In this document: positions 1 to 10,052 of the stretch, in pieces
Position numbering within the stretch: the first letter of the stretch is position 1
Layout: each line of letters begins with the position of its first letter
Assembly: GCA_016800925.1 (NCBI GenBank)
Contig: JABCPU010000239.1
Span: 41,078 to 105,077, forward strand
Origin: Suillus spraguei
Taxonomy: Eukaryota > Basidiomycota > Agaricomycetes > Boletales > Suillaceae
Reading direction: 5' to 3'
DNA length: 64,000 nt
The notes under the pieces: generated by a model
Database searches by the model: none
Told to the model about the DNA's origin: nothing
The model's input: only the letters and a program-made list of their open reading frames with translations
Made by a program: the position numbers and the translations under genes

Positions 1-1884
1 TTTTCCGATAGTGGGTAAACCTTAGACATGCAGGGAATAAAACTGGGTTTAGTATCGATCCAATGATCAATACCAGGGCGTTCAGGGGGTAGTTTGTTTA
101 GTCTGTCTTTAGCAAAGACATCTGCAAAGTCATGCAAGTATTCCGGGACCAATTCTTTAAAGGATTTCTTTTTCTTCTCCTTCTCATCCATAGTGAATTC
201 CTGAGCTTTATTGCTGTATTTCGGAGGAGGAAGGGAGATTGTGGAGTAGTTGGGGAGTTGTTCGAGTCGGGAAGTTCCATCACATGTGAGGGGTGTATCC
301 ATGGATACTTCTTCGATGATTCTCATACTAACTCCATCCGTGTCATATTCCACAAGGAATTCTCCGTCTCCAAGCTCATAAGAAGAAATTTCACGTACTT
401 CTGGCGCATGCCAGACATCTTGCATAGTGTTGAATTGGTCATCATCCTCCGTTGGGATCAATGAGGGCACGGGTTCTTCAGTAATGTTTTCGGACATTGG
501 TTCTTCTTCGTCGGGGATTTCTTCAATTGAAGCTGAAGGGGTAGTTTGAAGAGTTTTTGGAGGAACATAGAACCTGGATAGTTTCGGTACATTTGTATCT
601 CATCCAGGGATTTCTTCTTTTGCTTTTCTTTTTCCATACTTCTGTTCTTCTATTGGCCGCTGCTCAATAGGTTCTGGTCCGGCCCAATACTTGGGCTCAG
701 AGTTGTTCTTGCATTTCTCTACGTGGGGAATTGGTGATACTGCTCATGGCAGTTGTACATGGGGGGTGGAGTTTATAGTACGTGGCATTTGTACTTCAGG
801 TTCCTGATCTTTTGGAACATCAGGAATGTTAATAAAAGGGGCGACAAGGGGTTTTGGAAGTTGTGAATTTTGCCATTTCTTGGGATGACAATGTGTTACA
901 ATCGTACGTGCCCCTATTCATTCTCTCTTTGCTTCCTTACTTGTATATCATATCACATGACTTTGACTCATATGCTCAACGCATCTGTACTATAGTTGCC
1001 TTCCTTATTTGGATACGCACTTACTTTCCCACATCTCTCTTGGTCCATGCGCACATATTGGTCTATTTAAGCACGTTGTACTTGTAGTAGATTCTTTACT
1101 TTAATCTTACTGGGTTTTACCTGGAATCTCCTTCGCTTAGGTCTCTAACCTAAGTCGTCTTGAATCGTCTCTAAGTCTAAGCACCCCTTAGCCTTAGTCT
1201 CTATTCTCGCAGAACCTCTTAGACTTGTCTTTGAGGCCGAACCCTTGATCATACTCGGAATGCGTTCCTTGTACTTTCACCTTGTCCTCTTCTGGACATT
1301 GTAGAACCTCCCAGCAGACCAGCTGTGTCTTTTCACTGTCGCTGGTGACGCCATCCCAGTTCGTAACACAATGGAAAACCGGGGGTAGTCCGTTCTTCTT
1401 CCGATCAGTATCCAAGTCAATTTCAATTTCACCAGACTTTGTCGTTCAAGGGAGGATGAGTGTTTCGGCGGCCCAATCTATACTTGGGTTCATGGCACAT
1501 AACCATGGGATTCCCAGGAGAATTTGATCTCTCCGTCCGAGTTTAGTGATATTGAACTTTCCATACATGGTCCGATCATCGATTTTTACCACTAAAGACA
1601 GTAATGTGAGATTGGTCCTCCTTTGATAAGAGTTCCATCTGCCATGGTAACTCGAAATGGTTTGTTAAGCTTTCGTCGTGTGATTTGATGGAGTTTCACA
1701 AACTCCTCAGAAATGAATGTTCCTGCTGCGCCAGAATCGATAATAGCGGTAGTGTCGACGGATTTTAAGCGTGTATGTGAGTGAAGGGTGATAGGGATAC
1801 AAAGTTCTTTTCTTTCACCTACAGCACGTACAAGTCTTAGTAATACATTGGGAGAAACATACGTCGAATCCTTGTTTCTCCAGT
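1..1884 (-). pseudogene. pol: Retrotransposon pol: protease and start of reverse transcriptase, interrupted
   Basis: On the minus strand the retropepsin active-site motif IDSGAAGTF lies around 1743-1716. After the solo LTR insertion (1368-894) comes an acidic/proline-rich linker, and at 180-1 the conserved lead-in to Ty3/gypsy reverse transcriptase is readable: F-x2-VFAKDRLNKLPPERPGIDH followed by KVYPLSE. The catalytic RT motif would be beyond the left edge. Stops between knuckle and protease plus the LTR insertion make this non-functional. Confidence 0.85.
894..1368 (+). repeat. Solo LTR with 5-bp target-site duplication
   Basis: This 475-bp segment starts TGTTACA and ends GTAACA and is homologous to the LTR at 2847-3292 but in the opposite orientation. 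It is flanked on both sides by CAATG (889-893 and 1369-1373), the 5-bp duplication expected of LTR-element integration. No internal retroelement sequence accompanies it, so it is best read as the product of LTR-LTR recombination after insertion into pol of an older relative. Confidence 0.92.
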
Positions 1885-2718
1885 TTAAAAATCCTCTGTA
1901 ACCCGCCTCACAGTTTCTTCATCTTCTTCGTCTTTGACTTCAGTTTGTTGGAGTGGAGTCTTCTTCTTTCTTTCAGGACAGTTATGAATACGGTGTCCGG
2001 TCTTCTTGCATCCGAAGCATTGTCCTTTTTTCATACATTCGGATCTCTCCATATTGGAGATTCGATCTACGACCATTGCGTTTGAATCACGACTGGGTGT
2101 GTAACGTGCATTTCCATAGTTCTTCTTCTTCTGCGGAGCATGATGTGCTCATAACGCTAGAAGGCGGTGGTGGGAGTTGTCAATGGAAACACATTGCAAT
2201 ACAACATTGTGGAATATCTCTGAGACATCACCTGGCGCGAAGAGCTTGGTTAGGATACCTAGATTGAGGCTGTCTTGGAAGAATTGAATCTTTGTTGCAT
2301 CGTCGGTGATGTGGGCTTTGGCTGCAAGTGCCTCAAAGTCGGTGATATAGGTATGGAGATCGCCGCTTCCTTGTTTGAGGTCCCTGAGCTTTGTTAATGC
2401 GGTCCCTCTGGTATCCACTGGTTCGAAAGCTTCATTGAAGCTTTTCATAAAATCCTTCAACGTTCCATAACCAACCTTTTGTCCAGAGGTATCGGTTGAC
2501 TGAGCATGAGCAAGGAATTGTTCTTTCCAAGATTTGGTGTTCTTCTCGGTCATGAAGGATGTGATGAAAATGATTTTCTGCTTATCGGTGGTGTAAAGCT
2601 TTTCATTGATATTGAAGCACAGATTGCATGATTGGATGAATTCCAGAGAGTTGTCACGATCTCCGTCAAAACCAGTTAAGAGACCGATTTTGTATTCAAA
2701 TTCTTTGGTGGTAGTCAT
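1885..2718 (-). pseudogene. gag: Retrotransposon gag with CCHC zinc knuckle, frameshifted
   Basis: The reading frame 2718-2149 (189 residues, start MTTTKEFEYK) is a gag capsid-type domain of Ty3-like elements (helical segment with FIQSCNLCFN and FMKSFNEAFEP). A second frame, about 2140-1885, continues with a CFGCKKTGHRIHNC knuckle (C-x2-C-x4-H-x4-C) followed by a Lys-rich and acidic tail. The change of frame near 2150 indicates a frameshift lesion, since a single gag polypeptide with a C-terminal knuckle is usual. Gag would package element RNA in cytoplasmic particles. Confidence 0.85.
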
Positions 2719-2846
2719 GATGGTGATTCATTTGGTGAGTTATACTTTCTTGGTGCCTACATGCGCGGTCTTGCTGTCCATTAGGGCTTTATCAGGTTTC
2801 AGGGTCGAAGACTGGATAGTCGACAATCAGGGTGACTTTAATCTTT

Positions 2847-3292
2847 TGTTACGAACTGGGGTGGCATCTCCAGCGACAGTGATAAGACACAGATGGTCTG
2901 CTGGGAAGTTCGACTACGTCCAAAAGAGAACGAAGTACAAGGGTTCAGTCGAAGAGTTGCAACTCTAAGATGATTAACAGAATAGAGGCTAAGGCTAAGG
3001 AGTGCTTAGACTTAGAGATGATTCAGACGACTTAGGTTGGAGACCTAAGCGAAGGATGTTCAAGGTAAAACCCAGTAAGATTAAAGTAAAGTATACAAGT
3101 GTAATACAACATGCTTAAATAGGTCAATATGTGCGCATGGACCAAGAGAGATGTGAGAACATAAGTGAGTACCCAAAGAAGGAAGGCAATTATAGTACAA
3201 ATGCATTGAGCATATGAGTCAGAGTCACGTTATGTAATATACAAGTAAAGGAGACAAAGAGAGAATGAATAGGGGCACGTATGACTGTAACA
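2847..3292 (-). repeat. 5' LTR of the minus-strand retroelement
   Basis: The 446-bp sequence begins TGTTACAGTC and ends GTAACA when read on the minus strand, so it has short TGTTAC/GTAACA inverted ends. It is about 80-90% similar along its length to the solo LTR at 894-1368. Gag starts about 130 bp downstream. The five bases just outside are CCCCC, part of the C-tract of the neighbouring DNA element; the matching duplication would lie off the window. Confidence 0.9.
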
Positions 3293-3430
3293 CCCCCCCT
3301 CCGAAAATAAAACTGTGTGACACCAAAAAAGGAAATTGTGTCGCCCCCCAAAACTATTGTGTCGCCCCAAAAACTACATCATGTGTCGCCCCAAAATTGT
3401 ATTATGTTGCCCTGAAAACAAAAAGTGGGA
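3293..3430 (+). repeat. Left inverted end with GTGTCGCCCC repeats
   Basis: A C-tract (3293-3299) is followed by degenerate copies of TGTGTCGCCCCAAAA at about 3321, 3348, 3359 and 3382. The same words occur in reverse complement at 15339-15467. Such subterminal repeats are usually transposase-binding arrays; that role is inferred. Confidence 0.65.
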
Positions 3431-3669
3431 TTCCAACAAAATATTTGACAAAGTGTGTTTTGTCATCATAAAGCTCATTTCTACCCCAGGCATACAAGAA
3501 ACAAATCAATTAAAAGATTGTAGTAAGAGACAGGCACTATGTACGATTACCAGAATATAAACAGATAGAATAAAGTCCATATAAAAGGAGTATAACAATA
3601 CTGTCAATTGGCGATAGGTATGACTTGGATGATATAGGTGCAAAATAATCCTGAATTAAATGATACTAG

Positions 3670-4860
3670 CTAGAAATCAAAGAGACGATTCCCTTCCCAT
3701 GGGTTATCAAGACTGGGATCAAAAACAAAGGACCCAGAGGCCTGCAAGGTTGGGGAATCATCAAGACTGGGATCAATAACGAAAGATGGGGGTGTTGAGG
3801 CAGGCCCCAAAGAGGTGAGGTCAGCCTCCACAGGTGGCTCTGGCTCAGCAACAACCTCTTGGGTATCTAAACTGAAGGAACCGAAGAAGTTACCAGTGTA
3901 CTCATCATCACTTGCAGTCAAGTCAACTATTGTGGCCGATTCAGAAAGGTTTTCAGAGTCTGATGCTGGCAGAATCTCATCGTCAGTTCCTGTCGACACT
4001 AATCATAAAAATTCAACATGAGTCTGACTGATAATCAACAACAAAAGCAATGTACTATACCTCGACAATATTTGATCTTGCAAGGGGGCACTGATAAGCT
4101 TGACTCAGATGAGGTGGAGCTGTCTTCCGAGTCACTGGATATACTCTCAGACTTGGTAAGATCATGATATGCTGAGCTAGATGGGAGAGTGGGCATCTTC
4201 TCCTTCCCTTTTGATTTTGCCCACTCTTGCAACACTGATGATGGAATGCTTTGGTGAGTGGCTAAGAAACAAGTTATTCATAGTCTGTGAAGTGAAGAAA
4301 CTGAGGACTCACCTAGAATGACAACATTTTCTTGAAATCCACCTCTCTTATTTGTCCTTGCATTTCGTGCCACCGATGTCCCATCAGGGAATTGAATACC
4401 AGGAGGAATTATGATCCTGTGCTTCTCCTTGACACAAAGATAGTATTGGGGTAGATATTGAAATACCTCATCTTCATGCTCCTAGTAATCTGGATTCGGC
4501 AACTTTGGCAAGGCATCAAAATAAACGAAGAGTCGTGGGAAACATTTCCGAAGCTCTAGGTCAAAGAGTATGAAAGACCAGTTCTTGCTGATGACAATAC
4601 CATCGACATGATCTGTGATGGCTAGTTTCATGACCTCAAGAGTCTGGACCTCCACCAAAGTTGGGATTTGGGGATTACAAAGAACAGGTGTCAGAAGTGG
4701 AATGTATGAATGCGAGGTCTTCTTAGGCTAAACAGTAATCAGCAACCTTAGCCAATAGGAGTTATGATATCAACTACCCACCTGTTTTGTCCCACAAGGA
4801 ATGAAAATTATTTCACCAGCTACAAACTGAAAGTCGAGAGGGCGAGCTGATTTTGACTAA
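3670..4860 (-). pseudogene. Unrecognised multi-exon gene inside the C-rich-end element, with premature stop
   Basis: A spliced reading can be followed on the minus strand. One exon (about 4850-4800) ends GEIIFIPCGTKQ. The next (about 4725-4325) contains ISKNWSFILFDLELRKCFPR, then LPNPDY, a TAG stop near 4484, and continues in frame as EHEDEVFQYLPQYYL and IPPGIQFPDGTSVARNARTN. A Ser/Asp/Glu-rich exon follows (about 4245-4065), and a last exon (about 3995-3670) has an imperfect repeat of (V)IDPSLDD/FDPSLDN. GT-AG introns separate them. The stop sits where the flanking frame is otherwise conserved, suggesting a mutated Trp codon. Function unknown; the 5' end was not found. Confidence 0.5.
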
Positions 4861-5425
4861 TAAACAAACATTCCAAGTCACTTACCTAAGTGACAACTCC
4901 CTCTAAAACATGCTGGCACTTACTTTAGGGACAATCTGAGCATTAGACCTGCTGTGTGAACAAGAAGCAGACTTTAAACCTTGATTTGCCTCGCTATTTG
5001 CCTTTCTGTAGGCAGTTGATGATCACTTTTGTTACGACCATGCAAAACCAGAGATTAGTAAGAAGTTCTGGTCTTACATGGGGTTGTACTGGAGGGTTGT
5101 AAGTCAAAGGGGCTTGGCCTCAGCTCGTACGCTGTGCCCCTTACCCGAGTATGTGCCCTTAATTTCGGATGAAGTCCAAGGGAGAGTTCTGGTGAAGTCC
5201 GGATGGAGGGTCCGGACGAACTCTAAGGCAGGATAGCTCGACAGAGCTCCGATGGACTTCCAGATGAGCGCGGGAATGCGCCGGAACTATTTCCGGAAGG
5301 TAGGGAGTAATGGTAACACTACTGGAACAAGCTCCAAGTAGAACAGATGAAGGATGGACCGCTGGACAAAGTCCAGGGCAGGATAGGAGCAGAGCTCCGG
5401 AGGGAAAGATGATCCATAGATGTCA
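4861..5425. other. No gene recognised; TCCGGA-rich segment
   Basis: No coding region is supported. From about 5150 the DNA is rich in TCCGGA/GTCCGGA words, which recur to about 6270 on both sides of the minisatellite. Confidence 0.5.
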
Positions 5426-5842
5426 GAGGAGCGGAGGAGCGGAGGAGCGGAGGAGCGGAGGAGCGGAGGAGCGGAGGAGCGGAGGAGCGGAGGAGCGGAG
5501 GAGCGGAGGAGCGGAGGAGCGGAGGGAGCGGAGGAGCGGAGGAGCGGAGGAGCGGAGGAGCGGAGGAGCGGAGGAGCGGAGGAGCGGAGGAGCGGAGGAG
5601 CGGAGGAGCGGAGGAGCGGAGGAGCGGAGGAGCGGAGGAGCGGAGGAGCGGAGGAGCGGAGGAGCGGAGGAGCGGAGGAGCGGAGGAGCGGAGGAGCGGA
5701 GGAGCGGAGGAGCAGAGGAGCGGAGGAGCGGAGGAGCGGAGGAGCGGAGGAGCGGAGGAGCGGAGGAGCGGAGGAGCAGAGGAGCGGAGGAGCAGAGGAG
5801 CAGAGGAGCGGAGGAGCAGAGGAGCAGAGGAGCAGAGGAGCA
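5426..5842 (+). repeat. 9-bp minisatellite (GGAGGAGCG)n
   Basis: About 45 tandem copies of a 9-bp unit GGAGGAGCG, with one 4-bp phase slip near 5525 and increasing GCAGAGGAG variants after 5710. The period is a multiple of three, so all six frames stay open, producing spurious repeat ORFs (Arg-Ser-Gly-Gly-Ala-Glu-Glu type). I treat it as non-coding. Confidence 0.95.
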
Positions 5843-6780
5843 TAGCTCTGTGGATCTTAGAGGAAGTGTTGGCTACTAGAGAGGAGTAGGTCCGGATATG
5901 GTGTAGAGATAGTATAGACTACTCCGGACAAGGTCCGGAATAGAAACAGACAGTATAAGACTACCAAAGGTAGAGTCGGAGGTGAAACAGATGATAGACG
6001 GAGATGGACAAAGTCCGAAAAGATTATAGGACATAGGATCAAAGCTCTGGCCTAGGGAGTGATCCCATAGGCCTGAGTCGGAAGCTTACAAGGGCCAGAG
6101 CCCAAGTGCAAGAACGGAGACGGAGTTATATAGACATGATAACAGGATACAGAGTAATCAAAGGAATATACAGAAGTAGGAACAATGAATCAGACTAAGG
6201 TCTGCAGGAGTTGTACTACAAGTTTATATACTGTAGGAGCATGCCGGAGGGTAAGTACGGATAGTCTGAGGCTATGTCTGAAGCATACGGAAACACATTA
6301 GTAAGTACAGCGGGACATAAGGCTATGAACTCGGAGATGAAGCTCATACGAAATACTTATCAAGATGGAGGCAGAGATCACCGAGAACCGGAAGCACAGA
6401 GATACCCAGAAGCCGGAGACACAGGTATATTCTAAAAGGGGTAATGCGCAGGTGCGCGGGAATAGTTCGGATATGAACTCGGATCGGATATGGACATGGA
6501 TCGGATATGGACACAGATTGGATATGGACACGGATGGATATGGATTGGAGTGGATGGGTGGATCGGATATGTGAACTGGATTGGATGGGTGGATCAGATA
6601 TGTGTAGGTTGGGTGTCTGGATGTCCATGGACTGGATTTGATCTAGACCTGAATGTACGGTATATGACAACTTTCTATCATCCTGCATCAGATCTCTGAG
6701 CAGGATTTCACACATTTTCTTAACTGGGTGTACCACATGTATGTATCTATGATATATTGACATGTGATGGTTTAACTGGC
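5843..6780. other. Non-coding stretch with a short GGATATGGACA repeat
   Basis: No gene is supported. At about 6480-6600 degenerate tandem copies of GGATATGGACA(T/C)GGATC give apparent open frames on both strands with composition typical of simple repeats. Confidence 0.5.
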
Positions 6781-6786
6781 ATGTTC

Positions 6787-7411
6787 TAGTAGCTCAGTTC
6801 CCCCACCACCTGAGGAACCATTTCTTGTCACTATCCTCAAGGTTTCACACCTGTGGATGATAAGCAATAGCATCAAGTTTGCTATTGATGGACTGGAAAA
6901 CCTCACTCTGCATCCCACTCACCGACTAGAGCTTGCACAATTATATCCCATACCCCAGTGGATTGCTCCAGCAATTTGCGAGATCATATCACAGTCGCTC
7001 ACAAACACTACTGATACCAAGGCTGCACAGATGGGGTTCAAAGTATATACAATCATTGCAAGGGCAAAGGAGGTGATGGAGTGAGAACGTCGGGCATTGG
7101 CTGCCTACCCACCCTCACTCCTTGTCTCACCATCTTTCAGCTGCTCGACTCGCTTGCATAGCAGGTGTAAGGAGGCATGGTCAGGATTCTGGTGGAAGAA
7201 AGTAGCTCGTGCAATCCTCTATCCAACAAACCCACTCTCACTGACACAGACTCTCCAATTCATCATCGAGGCTCAATTACCTGATGGCATGAATGTTGAA
7301 CGCAAGCAAGCTATGGTCAATGTGATGATAGAATTAGATGGACTCGAGGTTGAGGAGAAAATTATTGAGGGAGTTATAAGAGCAGTCACTTCGTATTTCA
7401 ACTCCCTCTAA
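6787..7411 (+). pseudogene. BTB-family-like C-terminal region, one in-frame stop
   Basis: One frame runs from about 6787 to 7411. It reads IKFAIDGLENLTLHPTHRLE, then YPIPQWIAPAICEII, QMGFKVYTIIARAKEVME, a TGA at about 7082-7084, then ERRALAAYPPSL, and after a Cys-rich stretch AWSGFWWKKVARAILYPTNP. This resembles the region after the BTB/POZ domain in a large agaricomycete family (helical, W-x-PA motif, then C...C...W...WW...P). No BTB domain itself is visible. The frame is collinear through the TGA, so a point mutation is the likely lesion. Family assignment is from recall and moderate. Confidence 0.5.
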
Positions 7412-7829
7412 TATATTTCCAGTAGGCTGAGTTTGGCAAATCTATAGTTATGCGATGATAGAATCAGATGGGCTCAAGGTTGAGGAGAGAATTATTAAGA
7501 GAGTTGAGTTTTACATGAGCTAAGATTTTGTTTCAAAAAATAAAGCACTCATAACAATAAAATAAGCAATAAGGGAGAAGAACAACACCTAAAGTGAACA
7601 AACATAATGATTATAGTTAATTGTGGCAATGAGGGGTGTTGAATGGCAGAGCAGCTTCCTGGCTAAATCCTGCACAGCAATGCAACAGGGACCAAGTTAC
7701 CCCAACACTATCCAGCTGATGATACAAAAGAGGTAATAAATATATGTCACCCTAAAAGCACCAAAATTGCGAAAATGTCACACAATCAATTTTCACTTCT
7801 GCTGGCCCCTACACTTTTCAACCACCACC
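7412..7829. other. Spacer with partial tandem duplication of the preceding gene end
   Basis: Positions about 7454-7505 repeat 7323-7378 (GATGATAGAAT...AGATGG.CTC.AGGTTGAGGAG) with several substitutions, a local duplication of the 3' end of the preceding reading frame. Nothing else is recognised. Confidence 0.6.
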
Positions 7830-8774
7830 ATGCCCAAAAAATCAACAGATACCAGCCATCTGAGGCAATGTAAGTGATATCTTGCCATCATTATCTAGGC
7901 TAACATACTAGTGGTGCATAGACTTTGAGCATCTAGCTGGAAATGCATGCTTTATGCATGCACTCCAGATAAGATCAGATCTTGATAAGAAGCTTCTTGC
8001 TTTTGGGAGTGTCCCAGGCCTTGCAAACTCTGTAAGTCTGTTTCTACTGCAATATCTATGCTACTTCTGAGCATTTATGTATGTAGGCTGGCCATTTGCA
8101 GCTCCTGGCTACCAAGAATGCTGGATTGGTGCCAGGATCTCTCAAGGAGGCTCTCAGGGGTTATTTTCTGCAGAGCCATAGGAGGAAGAATACAGCTCAC
8201 TCTAAGAAATGAACCATTGTAAGTCTGCTCTCTGCTACTGCTGAATTACTCTACCACTCAGTATACTTGACAGGCAAGGGCCCTTGGCCTACATGGCACT
8301 CCACTGACAGCCCAACCTCTTGCAGCCACTGATATGGTCAAAGTGGTCATTTGTGACCGCTCTGATGACACTAGCTTTAAGCAAGACACACTTTTGGTGG
8401 ACTGTGGCAATGAGGATTTGGCTGGCAGTGGGGCTGCTGTCCTTTCTGTTCCTGTCGACAAATCATGGTATGTGATTGAACCAGATGAAAGCATTATCTT
8501 CATTGATTCTAAAGGTATGATTAATCTTTCTGCATTATGCATGTAGCTGATCTGGTATATAGGATCTGTTGCACTTGCTGTGCTCCATGGCAAGTGTAGC
8601 CAACATCCTGACCTATTGACTTATGTCAATACTGTCATTGATGAGGCTGTCAATGACCGCAAGGGTGTCAGGGTAAGTTTTTTCCCATCTCAGGTCGATA
8701 TATATTTCCAATGGGCTGGATAGCTTACTCATGGAGGGGAGCTGATACAGTTCGGCTGGAATGCAGGTCCCTGT
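7830..8774 (+). pseudogene. 5' half of a 2OG-Fe(II) oxygenase-like gene, split by an insertion
   Basis: Exons can be followed from ATG 7830 (MPKKSTDTSHLRQ), with introns at about 7869-7920, 8032-8087, 8220-8272, 8515-8560 and 8673-8738. Readable pieces include KKLLAFGSVPGLANS, TKNAGLVPGSLKEALRGYF, ARALGLHGTPLTAQ, KSWYVIEPDESIIFIDSKG and ELIQFGWNAGPC. A TGA at 8210-8212 lies in frame between two collinear stretches. The frame is cut after the codons for GPC at 8774 by the palindromic element and resumes at about 14491 with HAHVFGLVNN. The layout matches an agaricomycete protein family I recall as ending in a 2-oxoglutarate/Fe(II) oxygenase-type domain. Confidence 0.6.
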
Positions 8775-9679
8775 TGTAACGAACATATTGGTGCTGGGCT
8801 TAAAACCCTATCTTTTGACACTCGTCTCACGTCTATAGGAGCTACCTCTTGTCCATGGCCGTCTTGCTCCTTTAGCATTACCGAAGGCATCCCATGCTTA
8901 CCACACACCATACCAACTACTGCACCATGTTCCACGTACCGATGTCCTCCCATGTCCTTGCCGCATCCACATAGCTCCATTTGGTGCGTCGTTTGTTTTA
9001 TGTTCGTTATCACTGATTCCACGGCAAGTCTTATTACATGTTGCCTCGCGCTATGTTTACATATGGCGGTTACTACACTCAAGTGCTACTGATCTTGCCT
9101 AGAGTATTCCGGATAAATATGATTTAGGATATAAGCACCGCATACCCCGCACGATACAGTACCTGATTTTACACCATTGCACGTACTATAGGTCAGGATT
9201 ATTGTCTAGCTCTGGATCCACCCAGTAGTAGACTTAGTCTTTAAAGTTCCTTTATCACTCGTTAATCCATCATGCTCATTCTCTGTTACCGCTGGCATAC
9301 CGCTGGACTTTTGACTGTTATTTTGACTGAACTTCTCACGCACCACTACTTTACTGCTGAAAGTACTGTGGACTTCTTCACTGTTTCTTTGCACTGCTTG
9401 CAACCTTATTGCTACTGCCAATATCATTGCTCAACATTGCTCACTCGACGGAACTGTTTCTGACTATATCTTGACCACGGTAGTACCGCTACTTATGACG
9501 CTAGTTCCGGCGGCACCATCGCTGACCGCGGCAACTTACCGCTGACCACAATGCTTCATTCGCACATAAGTTTGACTTGAACTTGACCATACTAATAGGC
9601 ATCCCCCTTTAGGGTCAAACGCTCTTGTTTTCACAAGTGAAGCAGACTAGACGGAGTGCAAGACTCACATACTAACTTA

Positions 9680-9770
9680 GGAGGTAGTTTATCTACAGCC
9701 CAGGTTAGGTTGTATCTTTACACCATTGTAAAGATTCAACCTAACCTGGGCTGTAGATAAACTACCTCCT
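9680..9770. repeat. Centre of the palindrome
   Basis: The bases GGTTAGGTTGTATCTTTACA, CCAT, TGTAAAGATTCAACCTAACC form the turn of the hairpin with one mismatch. Flanking bases remain complementary for about 320 bp each side without a spacer. Confidence 0.95.
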
Positions 9771-10052
9771 AAGTTAGTATGTGAGTCTTGCACTCCGTCT
9801 AGTCTGCTTCACTTGTGAAAACAAGAGCGTTTGACCCTAAAGGGGGATGCCTATTAGTATGGTCAAGTTCAAGTCAAACTTATGTGCGAATGAAGCATTG
9901 TGGTCAGCGGTAAGTTGCCGCGGTCAGCGATGGTGCCGCCAGAACTAGCATCATAAGTAGCGGTACTACCGTGGTCAAGATATAGTCAGAAACAGTTGCG
10001 TCGAGCGAGCAATGTTGAGCAATGATATTGGCAGTAGCAATAAGGTTGCGAG

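Larger units (their letters stand above)
1..3292 (-). mobile_element. Ty3/gypsy-like LTR retrotransposon remnant (5' part)
   Basis: Read on the minus strand the order is LTR (3292-2847), leader, gag (2718-2149), CCHC knuckle (about 2076-1885), aspartic protease (about 1850-1560), then a linker into the start of reverse transcriptase at the left window edge. This LTR-gag-PR-RT order is that of Ty3/gypsy (Metaviridae-type) elements. Gag is frameshifted before the zinc knuckle, stops separate the knuckle from the protease, and a solo LTR interrupts pol, so the copy is dead. The rest of pol and the 3' LTR lie outside the window. No TGG-type primer-binding site is evident right after the LTR. Confidence 0.9.

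Noticed and set aside
5310..5879. Long open frames on both strands across the 9-bp repeat
   Set aside because: Period divisible by three keeps every frame open; composition is pure repeat and there is no conserved start or context.
6298..6763. Overlapping ORFs on both strands around 6.3-6.8 kb
   Set aside because: They run through GGATATGGACA-type simple repeats and have repeat-driven composition.
8775..9428. Considered the TGTAAC...GTTACA segments at 8775 and 14480 as a pair of LTRs
   Set aside because: The two segments are inverted, not direct, and are complementary right to a central loop, so the structure is a fold-back element.
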